The notes beneath the pieces were generated by a model. That model was not told the DNA's origin. It searched no databases and saw only the letters and a list, made by a program, of their open reading frames with translations. Shown here piece after piece: positions 15,785 to 22,440 of a DNA stretch of 28,278 nt. The DNA is taken from the NCBI GenBank assembly GCA_900545615.1, contig UQZM01000021.1, forward strand, positions 1-28,278, given 5' to 3'. The DNA comes from an uncultured Collinsella sp. Lineage in GTDB: Bacteria > Actinomycetota > Coriobacteriia > Coriobacteriales > Coriobacteriaceae. The stretch's first letter is position 1, and every line of letters begins with the position of its first letter. A program made the translations under genes and the position numbers.

Positions 15785-15830
15785 GGCCTGCGCCCAGACG
15801 GCATCGGTGTCGTCCAGGCGCAGGCCTTTT
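15785..15830 (+). terminator. Rho-independent terminator after the P-type ATPase
   Basis: GGCCTGCGCC (15785-15794) pairs perfectly with GGCGCAGGCC (15817-15826) and is followed by TTTT (15827-15830). It separates the metal ATPase operon from the toxin-antitoxin promoter just downstream. Confidence 0.8.
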
Positions 15831-15834
15831 GCAT

Positions 15835-15883
15835 TTGACCATGTGCTAGCCTCTCTATATAGTGTTGCTAGCGACGCTAGCAA
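15835..15883 (+). promoter_or_regulatory. Promoter and operator of the antitoxin/PIN-toxin operon
   Basis: A -35 TTGACC (15835-15840) and a -10 TATAGT (15858-15863) are separated by exactly 17 bp. TTGCTAGC (15865-15872) and GCTAGCAA (15876-15883) form a perfect 8-bp inverted repeat with a 3-bp spacer just downstream of the -10, and a third GCTAGC (15845-15850) lies between -35 and -10. This matches the autorepression layout of type II toxin-antitoxin operons. Confidence 0.7.
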
Positions 15884-15903
15884 TTGAAGGGAGCGGGATC
15901 GAC

Positions 15904-16257
15904 GTGGGTACTGTTAGCGGCATGGCGCAGGTGAACGTTCGCGTGGATCGCCAGGTCAAGAACCGTGCCGAGGAGGCGCTGCGGCTTTCGGGCGGGTCAC
16001 TGCCCGAACTCATCAAAAAGGTGGTGGCCAAGGTCGCGCAGGGTGGCGGGCAGTGCGAGGAAGTGCTTGCGGCCGTTGATGGCCGGCAACAGACCATCGC
16101 GCACGATACTCCGTTCGCCGTATCATGGGCAGCGGCCGACCGGCTTTATGCAGATTTGGGCATCGCTGCGTCGCCCGTATCAGACGATCGCGATTGGGAC
16201 GCAATCTATTCCGACGCCATGGATGAGCATTATCGCCAAAAGGGGATGATCCAGTGA
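15904..16257 (+). CDS. RelB/DinJ-type antitoxin
   Basis: The 117-residue product contains AQVNVRVDRQVKNRAEEALRLSG...LPELIKKVVAKVAQ, the ribbon-helix-helix pattern of RelB/DinJ antitoxins, followed by a longer C-terminal region that would wrap around the toxin. GTG 15904 is preferred because GAAGGGAG (about 15886-15893) precedes it by 10 nt; ATG 15922 (MAQVNVRV) is a plausible alternative that would remove six residues. The stop codon overlaps the toxin start in a GTGA arrangement, so the two are translated together. The protein probably represses its own promoter by binding the GCTAGC dyads upstream. Confidence 0.75.
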   Translation: MGTVSGMAQVNVRVDRQVKNRAEEALRLSGGSLPELIKKVVAKVAQGGGQCEEVLAAVDGRQQTIAHDTPFAVSWAAADRLYADLGIAASPVSDDRDWDAIYSDAMDEHYRQKGMIQ

Positions 16258-16769
16258 GCGGGGCTCCCCTCAAAATAATGGTGGACGCCAGCGTATGGGT
16301 TGATTCATTTTGCGTCGACCATGCCGAGTCGCTTGCCGCGCGTGCGTTTATTGGACAGGCGACGGAGACGGGGGCATTGCTGTTCTTTCCGGTGCATATC
16401 GCCAAGGACGTGCTGTACGTTGTCCAACACGAGCTGAAGCGTAGCGTTCTTGCCAGCGGGGGAGCGCTCGACGAGGCTTCTGCCAGCGCGATTGGCGATG
16501 CGGCGCTGGCGTTTGTTCGGAACATGACCGAAAACGCCACGGCTGTGGGTGCAGATGCGTCGGACCTTTGGTTGGCCGACAAATACTTAGCGCTCCATCG
16601 CGATTACGGGGACAACTTGGTGCTCGCCGCGTGCAGGCGCGCGCAGGTCGATTACTTGGTGACCAACGATCGCAAGCTGCTCGAACATGCCGATCTTGCA
16701 GCAAAGACCCCGCGCCAAATGATGCCGATTCTTGCTTTGGCCGAACGCGGCGGCGCGGCTATCGGTTGA
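16254..16769 (+). CDS. PIN-domain toxin, VapC-like ribonuclease
   Basis: The 171-residue protein has a PIN-domain start (KIMVDASVWVDSF, D11) and the later acidic residues expected of the active site: D120 in YGDNLVLAACRRAQVDYLVTND and D139 at the end of that motif. PIN toxins are metal-dependent ribonucleases that cut tRNA, rRNA or mRNA and are held inactive by their antitoxin. It starts at GTG 16254, overlapping the antitoxin stop by 4 nt. Pairing a PIN toxin with a RelB/DinJ-like antitoxin rather than a VapB is a mixed combination. The gene converges on a minus-strand gene across a strong hairpin. Confidence 0.8.
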   Translation: MSGAPLKIMVDASVWVDSFCVDHAESLAARAFIGQATETGALLFFPVHIAKDVLYVVQHELKRSVLASGGALDEASASAIGDAALAFVRNMTENATAVGADASDLWLADKYLALHRDYGDNLVLAACRRAQVDYLVTNDRKLLEHADLAAKTPRQMMPILALAERGGAAIG

Positions 16770-16781
16770 CGCGAACTGTTT

Positions 16782-16818
16782 GCGGGCCTCTTGGACGACG
16801 ATGCGCCAAGGGGCCCGC
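16782..16818. terminator. Bidirectional hairpin between convergent genes
   Basis: GCGGGCCTCTTGG (16782-16794) pairs with 16806-16818 over 13 bp with one G-U and an 11-nt loop. It lies between the toxin gene and the convergent gene at 16828. No T-run is present on either strand, so its strength as a terminator is uncertain. Confidence 0.55.
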
Positions 16819-16827
16819 GCCTGCTAT

Positions 16828-17262
16828 TTACAAAAGCTCGGCCTTGATGGCGGGACTTTCTGCGAGCTGCTCGGCTGCCTTTTCGTCGGAGCTGTCGAGT
16901 GCTGCCAGGCTGCGGTAGACCCACTCGTTGACCTGGGTGTTCTTAACGCCTGCGGTCTGCATAAGGGCGCCTACCTCGCGGATTGCTGCGAGCAGATCGG
17001 CTTTGGGGCCCGCGAGCTCGACCTCGATGTCGTGGTAGGCGGACACGCCTCGGTTCTCACTCACGTGGTCGATAAAGCCCTCGACGGTCTCAAGCTGCTG
17101 GGCGAGAGCTGCATCATCGTCAGCGTCCAGCGCGACGAGTGCGTTCGATACCGTGAGGGCGGGATGTCCGCAGGGGACAAAGCCCTCGATGACATCCATA
17201 GCTTCGGTAATGGTTGAGCCCAGGCCTGCGAGGGCATTGACGAGTTGCTGCTTGGTATCCAT
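16828..17262 (-). CDS. Acidic helical protein of unknown function
   Basis: I do not recognise this 144-residue protein. It is acidic and alanine-rich, is predicted to be mostly helical, and has no signal peptide or membrane segment. It begins MDTKQQLVNALAGLGSTITEAMDVIEGF and contains a single cysteine in VPCGHPAL. The amphipathic repeats could support a small helical bundle or dimer. The start is well supported by AAAGGA about 6 nt upstream on the minus strand, and codon use is typical of the window. It is monocistronic, divergent from ssrA and convergent with the toxin gene. A lineage-specific cytoplasmic protein is the safest call. Confidence 0.7.
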   Translation of the reverse strand: MDTKQQLVNALAGLGSTITEAMDVIEGFVPCGHPALTVSNALVALDADDDAALAQQLETVEGFIDHVSENRGVSAYHDIEVELAGPKADLLAAIREVGALMQTAGVKNTQVNEWVYRSLAALDSSDEKAAEQLAESPAIKAELL

Positions 17263-17397
17263 AACGGTCCTTTCGACGGGTCAATTTTGCTTGGCGAAAA
17301 TATACGTGACGCGATCGGTAACAAAAGTGCGAAGTGCGGCGCACATTGGGGTCTTCACAGCTAGTGCATAGAACAGCTGTCCGCTTTCAGAACGTGG

Positions 17398-17501
17398 TAA
17401 GATAACACTCCACAAGCGGGGCTTGCCCCGCATGTTCCTTGAAAAGTCGACGGTTATCGGGTGTTTGCAGGCCCGATACCATCCAGACTTTCCCGACATT
17501 C
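17398..17501 (+). promoter_or_regulatory. ssrA promoter region and structured precursor leader
   Basis: A -10-like TAAGAT (17398-17403) lies about 100 nt before the mature tmRNA; no clear -35 is visible. The leader holds three hairpins: GCGGGGC (17416-17422) with GCCCCGC (17425-17431), ATCGGG (about 17456) with CCCGAT (to about 17477), and CCCGA (17492-17496) with TCGGG (17500-17504). The last one crosses the mature 5' end at 17502. The leader would be removed by RNase P. Confidence 0.45.
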
Positions 17502-17865
17502 GGGGGCGACTGGTTTCGACGCGATAGCTCTGAGAGAGGAAGCAAGCCGAGGTCTCCTCGCCTCGTTAAACAGGGGTACCGTCAAATTGAATTGACAACA
17601 ACTCTTCTTTTGAGCCTATGGCTCTCGCTGCTTAGTTTATAGCGGCGCGTCAACCCGGTGATTTCCCCGACACCGGCGCGACGTCATTTTAGGGGAATGC
17701 TCCCGCGCACGTAATCGGTATGGCGCGGGCTAAGACCGAACCGGTTGGGATGCCGCGAGCGTGTCGCTGCGCGCAAAGCGTCCGAGACTAAACCAGCGAC
17801 TGAGCTTGGAGATGCCAATCAGGGGGCTTTCGTGGACCGGAGTTCGATTCTCCGCGCCTCCACCA
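17502..17865 (+). ncRNA. ssrA: Transfer-messenger RNA (tmRNA)
   Basis: One-piece tmRNA. The 5' end GGGGGCGACTGGTTTCGAC is the classic tmRNA start, and GGGGGCG (17502-17508) pairs with CGCCTCC (17855-17861) as the acceptor stem. The 3' part has the T-arm GGAGTTCGATTCTCC and ends ACCA, with CCA encoded. The internal reading frame ends GCT CTC GCT GCT TAG, giving the usual ALAA degradation tag end. tmRNA is charged with alanine, rescues ribosomes stalled on broken mRNA, and adds a proteolysis tag, working with SmpB. A terminator follows within 10 nt. The length of 364 nt is normal. Confidence 0.97.
17594..17635 (+). other. tmRNA tag-peptide reading frame
   Basis: Read from GAC 17594, the frame encodes DNNSSFEPMALAA and stops at TAG (17633-17635). 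An in-frame TGA at 17588-17590 means the resume codon can only be ATT 17591 or GAC 17594. The tag, preceded by the alanine carried on the tmRNA, ends in the protease-recognised LAA. Confidence 0.75.
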
Positions 17866-17873
17866 TAAGCAAC

Positions 17874-17907
17874 AGGCAGGTAGATATTCGTATCTACCTG
17901 CCTTTTT
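17874..17907 (+). terminator. Rho-independent terminator of ssrA
   Basis: GGCAGGTAGATA (17875-17886) pairs perfectly with 17891-17902 around a TTCG tetraloop and is followed by TTTTT (17903-17907). The flanking A17874 can extend the stem by one pair. Confidence 0.92.
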
Positions 17908-17916
17908 ATTTCTAGT

Positions 17917-17942
17917 CCGCACCGCGGAGAATCGAACTCTGC
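17917..17942. repeat. ssrA 3'-end-like repeat, copy 1
   Basis: This 26-bp segment recurs at 18129-18154 with one difference. Bases 17923-17938 are the exact reverse complement of a 16-bp stretch of the tmRNA T-arm (AGTTCGATTCTCCGCG, at about 17841-17856). It resembles an attachment-site remnant or a degraded partial copy of the ssrA end. Confidence 0.7.
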
Positions 17943-17948
17943 GCAGGG

Positions 17949-17988
17949 CGCGGGCGTAAAGAAAACGCGTAAGCGTTTTTAGCCCGCG
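17949..17988. other. Nested hairpin in the ssrA-patatin spacer
   Basis: CGCGGGC (17949-17955) pairs with GCCCGCG (17982-17988), and inside it AAAACGC (17962-17968) pairs with GCGTTTT (17973-17979) around a GTAA loop. Further on, ATTTGC pairs with GCAAAT near 18025-18040. The spacer 17908-18225 holds no gene that I can support, only these structures and the two ssrA-like repeats. Confidence 0.5.
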
Positions 17989-18128
17989 GGCGAGGGCGGC
18001 GGCAGCCGACCGAAGCCGGTGCGGATTTGCGAAGCAAATACGCGGATTCTCCGCGCAAACTTCCGACTCAAAACGGATGCGATGTTTATCGAATCTCAGC
18101 TGGCCTCGCCCAGCATCAACGGATCCCC

Positions 18129-18154
18129 CCGTACCGCGGAGAATCGAACTCTGC
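18129..18154. repeat. ssrA 3'-end-like repeat, copy 2
   Basis: This is the second copy of the repeat at 17917-17942, in the same orientation, 212 bp away, differing at one position (T for C at 18132). Like copy 1 it contains the reverse complement of 16 bp of the tmRNA T-arm. The two copies bracket a GC-rich, hairpin-bearing 186-bp segment. Confidence 0.7.
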
Positions 18155-18225
18155 TCCAAAACCTGCGCGCTCGCCATCTCAAAACTGGGTAGAAGAAGGC
18201 CAAAACGCAATCGCAGGAGGTCAAT

Positions 18226-19104
18226 ATGACTGCAGAAGATAAGGCGAAAAATGCCGGCAAGGTCGCGCTCGTCCTGGAGGGCGGTAGTTTTCGCGGGCAG
18301 TTTACCGCGGGCGTGCTCGACGTCCTCATGGAGGCCGGCGTCGAGATTCCGGCTGTCTACGGTGTATCGGCCGGCGCCCTCAACGGCGTGAACTACAAGT
18401 CGCACCAGATCGGCCGTGCCAACCGCATCAACCTGGCTTTCTGCAACGATAGCCGCTTCATGGGCGCCGCATCGTTTGCGTCCACGGGCTCCATTGTGGG
18501 TTACGACTTCATCTTCAACGATGTCCAGGACCGCCTGGATCCCTTTGACAGCGAGACGTTCGACGCGAGCCCCATCGAGATGTTCGCCGTCGCGACGGAC
18601 ATGCTCTTTGGAACCGCCACGTATCTCCCAGTCAAAAGCGCCGTGCTTGACCTCGATGCCGTGCGCGCCTCGACGTCGCTGCCGCTGGTGACGCCGCCGG
18701 TCGAGATTGACGGGCACAAATACGTCGACGGCGGCGTGGCCGATTCGGTCCCCATCGAGCACGTGCTGGAGGAGGCGGGCTTCGACCGTGCGGTCGTCAT
18801 CGTCACGCAGGACCGTTCGTATGAGAAAAAGCCCTACGAGTTTTTGCCGGCCGCGCGTGCGCGTTATGCCGACTACCCCTATCTGCTCGAGGCTATCGAG
18901 ACACGCCACGACCGTTACAACATCCAGCGCATGCACCTGTGGAAGTATGAGCGCGAGGGCCGTGCGTTGGTCGTCGCTCCGCAAAAGCCGGTCGAGGTCG
19001 GCCATGTCGAGCACGATTCGGCAAAGCTCCTCGACCTGTATATCCAGGGCCGTCAGGAGGCAAAGCGCCTGCTCGCGGAAATACAAGAGTTCGTTGAGCG
19101 CTAA
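18226..19104 (+). CDS. Patatin-like phospholipase
   Basis: The 292-residue protein has the full patatin signature: a glycine-rich oxyanion loop LEGGSFRGQFTAG (about residues 17-29), nucleophile S48 in GVSAG, and D168 in the DGGVAD motif, giving the Ser-Asp dyad. No signal peptide or membrane segment is visible, so it is probably cytoplasmic or peripheral. Family members hydrolyse acyl esters of lipids; bacterial chromosomal versions resembling RssA/YlbK are of unclear role. The ATG at 18226 follows AGGAGG (18215-18220) at 5 nt. It is a single gene between the ssrA spacer and rplM. No strong terminator follows; CAGCT-AAAG-AGCTG around 19132-19145 is only a 5-bp hairpin. Confidence 0.92.
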   Translation: MTAEDKAKNAGKVALVLEGGSFRGQFTAGVLDVLMEAGVEIPAVYGVSAGALNGVNYKSHQIGRANRINLAFCNDSRFMGAASFASTGSIVGYDFIFNDVQDRLDPFDSETFDASPIEMFAVATDMLFGTATYLPVKSAVLDLDAVRASTSLPLVTPPVEIDGHKYVDGGVADSVPIEHVLEEAGFDRAVVIVTQDRSYEKKPYEFLPAARARYADYPYLLEAIETRHDRYNIQRMHLWKYEREGRALVVAPQKPVEVGHVEHDSAKLLDLYIQGRQEAKRLLAEIQEFVER

Positions 19105-19203
19105 CGACGGCGAACCCTCAAAAAATGGCAACAGCTAAAGAGCTGGAAAATCACGGCTCGTGGATGACATGTGCAGAAACTCTGGTCGGAGCCAAAATAC
19201 CTG

Positions 19204-19231
19204 TTGACTCGTACGGCGAGCGGGGTAATAT
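19204..19231 (+). promoter_or_regulatory. Promoter of the rplM-rpsI operon
   Basis: TTGACT (19204-19209) and TAATAT (19226-19231) are separated by 16 bp. The resulting leader of about 60 nt contains CAGAG (19246-19250) pairing with CTCTG (19261-19265), a possible site for autoregulation by L13. No known leader motif is clearly recognisable. Confidence 0.65.
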
Positions 19232-19297
19232 GGACGGGTTACTTGCAGAGCCCCGTGAATCTCTGTAACAACACGTACTGTACATGGAGGAGTCTAA

Positions 19298-19741
19298 GTG
19301 ATTTCGAAATCGACTCACTACGCCAAGCAGGGCGAGGTCCAGCGCAACTGGGTTCTCGTCGACGCCGATGGTGCTGTCCTGGGCCGTCTTGCCACCCAGA
19401 TCGCAATGATCCTGCGCGGTAAGAACAAGCCCCAGTTCACGCCCAACAGCGACTGCGGCGACTTCGTTGTCGTCATCAACGCCGATAAGGTCCAGCTTAC
19501 CGGTAACAAGGCCGACACGAAGACCTATTATCGCCACAGCGGCTACAACGGCGGCCTCAAGGCTGAGAGCTTCCGCCAGGCTATGGAGAAGCACCCGGAG
19601 AAGGTCATCGAGCGCGCCGTTCGCGGCATGCTGCCCAAGACCACCCTCGGCCGTGCCCAGATGACCAAGCTTAAGGTCTACGCTGGTGCCGAGCATCCGC
19701 ATGCTGCCCAGAACCCCACGAAGATTGAGCTGGAGGCTTAA
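19298..19741 (+). CDS. rplM: 50S ribosomal protein L13
   Basis: The 147-residue product matches L13 in length and sequence: KQGEVQRNWVLVDADGAVLGRLATQIA at the start, then LRGKNKPQFTPNSDCGDFVVVINADKVQLTGNK, YYRHSGYNGGLK and RAVRGMLPKTTLGR. L13 is an early-assembly protein of the large ribosomal subunit. The start is GTG 19298 with GGAGGAG (19286-19292) just upstream. rpsI begins 2 nt after the stop, and rplM-rpsI followed by glmM is a conserved order in Actinobacteria. Confidence 0.97.
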   Translation: MISKSTHYAKQGEVQRNWVLVDADGAVLGRLATQIAMILRGKNKPQFTPNSDCGDFVVVINADKVQLTGNKADTKTYYRHSGYNGGLKAESFRQAMEKHPEKVIERAVRGMLPKTTLGRAQMTKLKVYAGAEHPHAAQNPTKIELEA

Positions 19742-19743
19742 AG

Positions 19744-20139
<396 letters not shown>

Positions 20140-20169
20140 GGTTTTATCTCCTTTCGAGATACAATGTAC

Positions 20170-20213
20170 AAGCGGGGCCTGCCGATTCCTCGGCGGGTCC
20201 CGCTTTTCTTTTT
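20170..20213 (+). terminator. Rho-independent terminator after rpsI
   Basis: AGCGGG (20171-20176) pairs with CCCGCT (20199-20204), with further pairing inside (TGCCGA with TCGGCG) around an ATTCC-containing loop. TTTTCTTTTT follows the stem. Confidence 0.88.
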
Positions 20214-20262
20214 CGACTAGGGTGGGCGGTTGCATATCGCCTGCTAGGGAAGGAGCAATCCT

Positions 20263-21600
20263 ATGCCCCAGAACATCTTCGGTACCGATGGCGTCCGTGG
20301 CGTCGCCAATGCCGACCTCTCGTGCGACCTCGCGTTTCGCCTGGGCCGCGCGGCGACCAAGTTCCTTGGTCCGGATATCTGTGTCGGCCGCGACACGCGC
20401 CTTTCGGGTACCATGCTCGAGAGCGCTCTGACCGCCGGCATCATGGGCGAGGGCGGCCGCCCGCACTGCTGCGGCGTCATCCCCACGCCTGCCGTGGCGC
20501 TGCTCACCGTTCAGAACGAGCTCGACGGCGGCATCGTCATCTCTGCTTCGCATAATCCGCCGGAGTTCAACGGCATCAAGTTCTTTAGCCGCAAGGGCAT
20601 GAAGCTTCCCGACGCGGTCGAGGAAGAGATCAGCGCCTGGGTCATGTCCGAGGAAGCCATGGCTGCCGACACGCTGCCGACTGGCGCCGGCGTGGGCCAT
20701 ATCATCAAGATGAAGGACGCTCGCAAGGCATACGTCGACCACGCCATCGATACGCTTGATGGCCTGAGGCTCGACGGCCTGGTCGTTGCCGTCGACTGCG
20801 GCCATGGCGCTTCCTGCCAGACCACGCCCGCCGCGCTGCAGCGCCTGGGTGCCACGGTGCACGCTATCAACACCGATTATTGCGGCACTGACATTAACGT
20901 TGAGTGCGGCTCCACTCACCTTGAGCCCCTGCGCGAGCTCGTGCTGCGCACCCATGCTGACATCGGTCTGGCCCACGACGGCGACGCCGACCGCGTACTG
21001 TTCGTGGACAGCGAGGGCAATGAGATCGACGGTGACTACATCCTGGCTATCTGCGGTTCTGACCTCGCCGCTCGCGGCAAGCTCGCTAACTCCGAGATCG
21101 TTTCGACCGTCATGTGCAACCTGGGCTTCTCCATCGCTATGAAGGAGCAGGGCTTCGAGATGGTCCAGACCGCCGTGGGCGACCGCTACGTTCTGGAGCG
21201 CATGCTCGCGGACGGCGCCGTCATCGGCGGCGAACAGTCCGGTCACATCATCTTCCTGGAGCACAACACCACCGGTGACGGCCTGGTGACGGCTCTGCAG
21301 CTGCTGGCCGTGCTCAAGCGCACCGGTCGCACCCTCACCGATCTTGCCGGTATCATGAAGAAGTACCCGCAGGTACTCGTCAACGTGCATTCCGACAACA
21401 AGGCTGGTCTGGACGATTGCCAGCCTATCTGGGATGCCGTCGCTGCTGCCGAGAAGGAGCTTGACGGCCGCGGCCGCATTCTGGTGCGCCCGAGCGGTAC
21501 CGAGCCGCTGGTCCGCGTGATGGCCGAGGCCGAGACGCACGAGCTGACCCAGCGCGTTGTCGACGACATCGTCGAGGTTGTCAAGCGCGAACTTCCCTAA
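20263..21600 (+). CDS. glmM: Phosphoglucosamine mutase
   Basis: The 445-residue enzyme converts glucosamine-6-phosphate to glucosamine-1-phosphate, feeding UDP-GlcNAc and peptidoglycan synthesis. It begins MPQNIFGTDGVRGVAN. The phosphoserine is S96 in ISASHNPPEFNGIKFF, the Mg-binding loop is DGDADR (D239, D241, D243), and the C-terminal phosphate-binding loop is RPSGTEPLVRVMAE. All family motifs are intact and the length is standard. ATG 20263 follows GGAAGGAG. It lies after the rpsI terminator and thus probably has its own promoter in 20214-20262, where I see no clear boxes. Confidence 0.97.
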   Translation: MPQNIFGTDGVRGVANADLSCDLAFRLGRAATKFLGPDICVGRDTRLSGTMLESALTAGIMGEGGRPHCCGVIPTPAVALLTVQNELDGGIVISASHNPPEFNGIKFFSRKGMKLPDAVEEEISAWVMSEEAMAADTLPTGAGVGHIIKMKDARKAYVDHAIDTLDGLRLDGLVVAVDCGHGASCQTTPAALQRLGATVHAINTDYCGTDINVECGSTHLEPLRELVLRTHADIGLAHDGDADRVLFVDSEGNEIDGDYILAICGSDLAARGKLANSEIVSTVMCNLGFSIAMKEQGFEMVQTAVGDRYVLERMLADGAVIGGEQSGHIIFLEHNTTGDGLVTALQLLAVLKRTGRTLTDLAGIMKKYPQVLVNVHSDNKAGLDDCQPIWDAVAAAEKELDGRGRILVRPSGTEPLVRVMAEAETHELTQRVVDDIVEVVKRELP

Positions 21601-21671
21601 TGGTCAAAAACCGTTGCCAAGTGGTAAACTGTTAAGGTTATTTTGATTGATTGGTATGTCCGAGGGGGAGC

Positions 21672-22169
21672 ATGTTCACTAAAGTCCTAAGGTCTTTTGG
21701 TATGCGTGGTCGAGTCCTTACGCTGGATGCTCCCATCTCGGGCGACGTCATTCCGCTTTCCGAGGTAAACGATCAGACGTTTGCCACTGGCCTTTTGGGC
21801 CAGGGCGTGGCGATTCAGCCCACCGGAACGCGTGTGATTGCACCGGCTGACGCCAAGGTCGAGGCCATTTTTCCCACGGGACACGCCGTTGCGCTTAACA
21901 CGGTCGATGGCTTGGACGTGCTCATCCACGTTGGTTTGGATACTGTTCAGCTCGAGGGCAAGCACTTTACCGTACATGCGCAAGTGGGTGACATCGTCCA
22001 TAAGGGCGATGTACTCATTGAGTTCGATCGCGAGGCAATTGCTGCCGAGGGCTACGATGTGACGGTTCCCATCTTGGTGTGCAACTCCGTTGAGTTCTCA
22101 AGCATCAAGGGCTCCGTTGGCGTGCATGTCGAAGAGATGGACCAACTCATCGTTGCTCGCGAGCGCTAG
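21672..22169 (+). CDS. PTS glucose-type EIIA protein
   Basis: The 165-residue single-domain protein matches the glucose/Crr-type EIIA family (IIA-Glc). It has the core APISGDVIPLSEVNDQTFA, the first active-site histidine H71 (PTGHAVAL) and the phosphorylated H86 (LIHVGLDTVQLEGK), plus VGDIVHKGDVLIEFD. EIIA-Glc accepts phosphate from HPr and gives it to EIIB of glucose- or GlcNAc-type permeases, and it can act as a regulator. ATG 21672 follows GGGGGAG and starts MFTKVLRSFG. No EIIB or EIIC gene is adjacent, so its partner is encoded elsewhere. A TTGCCA at 21614-21619 could be a -35. Position beside nagB hints at amino-sugar uptake. Confidence 0.92.
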   Translation: MFTKVLRSFGMRGRVLTLDAPISGDVIPLSEVNDQTFATGLLGQGVAIQPTGTRVIAPADAKVEAIFPTGHAVALNTVDGLDVLIHVGLDTVQLEGKHFTVHAQVGDIVHKGDVLIEFDREAIAAEGYDVTVPILVCNSVEFSSIKGSVGVHVEEMDQLIVARER

Positions 22170-22191
22170 CAAGTGCACGTGGCCATTAGCC

Positions 22192-22440
22192 TACAATTCA
22201 AACACGTTTATGGAGGGTGCCCTTGAAAGAGGACGCCCTCCGTGGCAAGATGGGATTTGTCCGAGGCTAAACAGCTTCGGGTCACCGTGGACGGGCAGGG
22301 GCCTCGACGCGGCTAGACACGAGACACATACATTACGCGACCTCGCCCTGGTGGCCGCACACGTTGGTTGCGGCCGACGCGGGCCGCGGGCAAGTGCTTG
22401 TAAGGGAGCCTTGCCTCTCTTGTACGAGAAAGGACGCGTA
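22192..22440 (+). promoter_or_regulatory. Structured 5' leader of nagB, candidate cis-regulatory RNA
   Basis: TACAAT (22192-22197) is a -10-like box, so transcription could start near 22204, leaving a leader of about 235 nt. The leader can fold throughout: GGAGGG (from about 22212) with CCCTCC (to about 22241); CCGAGGCT (22261-22268) with AGCTTCGG (to about 22280), or instead CGAGGC with GCCTCG (22301-22306); GGCCGCA with TGCGGCC near 22353-22375; and a hairpin CTTGTA-AGGGAG (22397-22408) with CTCTCT (22415-22420) and TACGAG (22423-22428) ending just before the ribosome binding site AAAGGA. It holds no gene that I can support and matches no riboswitch class I recognise. Confidence 0.5.

Noticed and set aside
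17439..17642. Small open frame crossing the tmRNA 5' part
   Set aside because: It lies over the tmRNA leader and acceptor half and has no ribosome binding site.
17788..19131. 447-codon minus-strand frame over the ssrA end and the patatin gene
   Set aside because: It overlaps the tmRNA and a well-supported patatin gene; the sequence has no recognisable domain.
22090..22440. In-frame upstream extension of nagB through the leader
   Set aside because: It begins inside the PTS IIA gene; NagB homology starts at MKIIKA (22441) with AAAGGA just upstream.
22204..22440. RNase P RNA, SRP RNA or glmS ribozyme in the nagB leader
   Set aside because: The conserved core sequences of these RNAs, as I know them, are not present.
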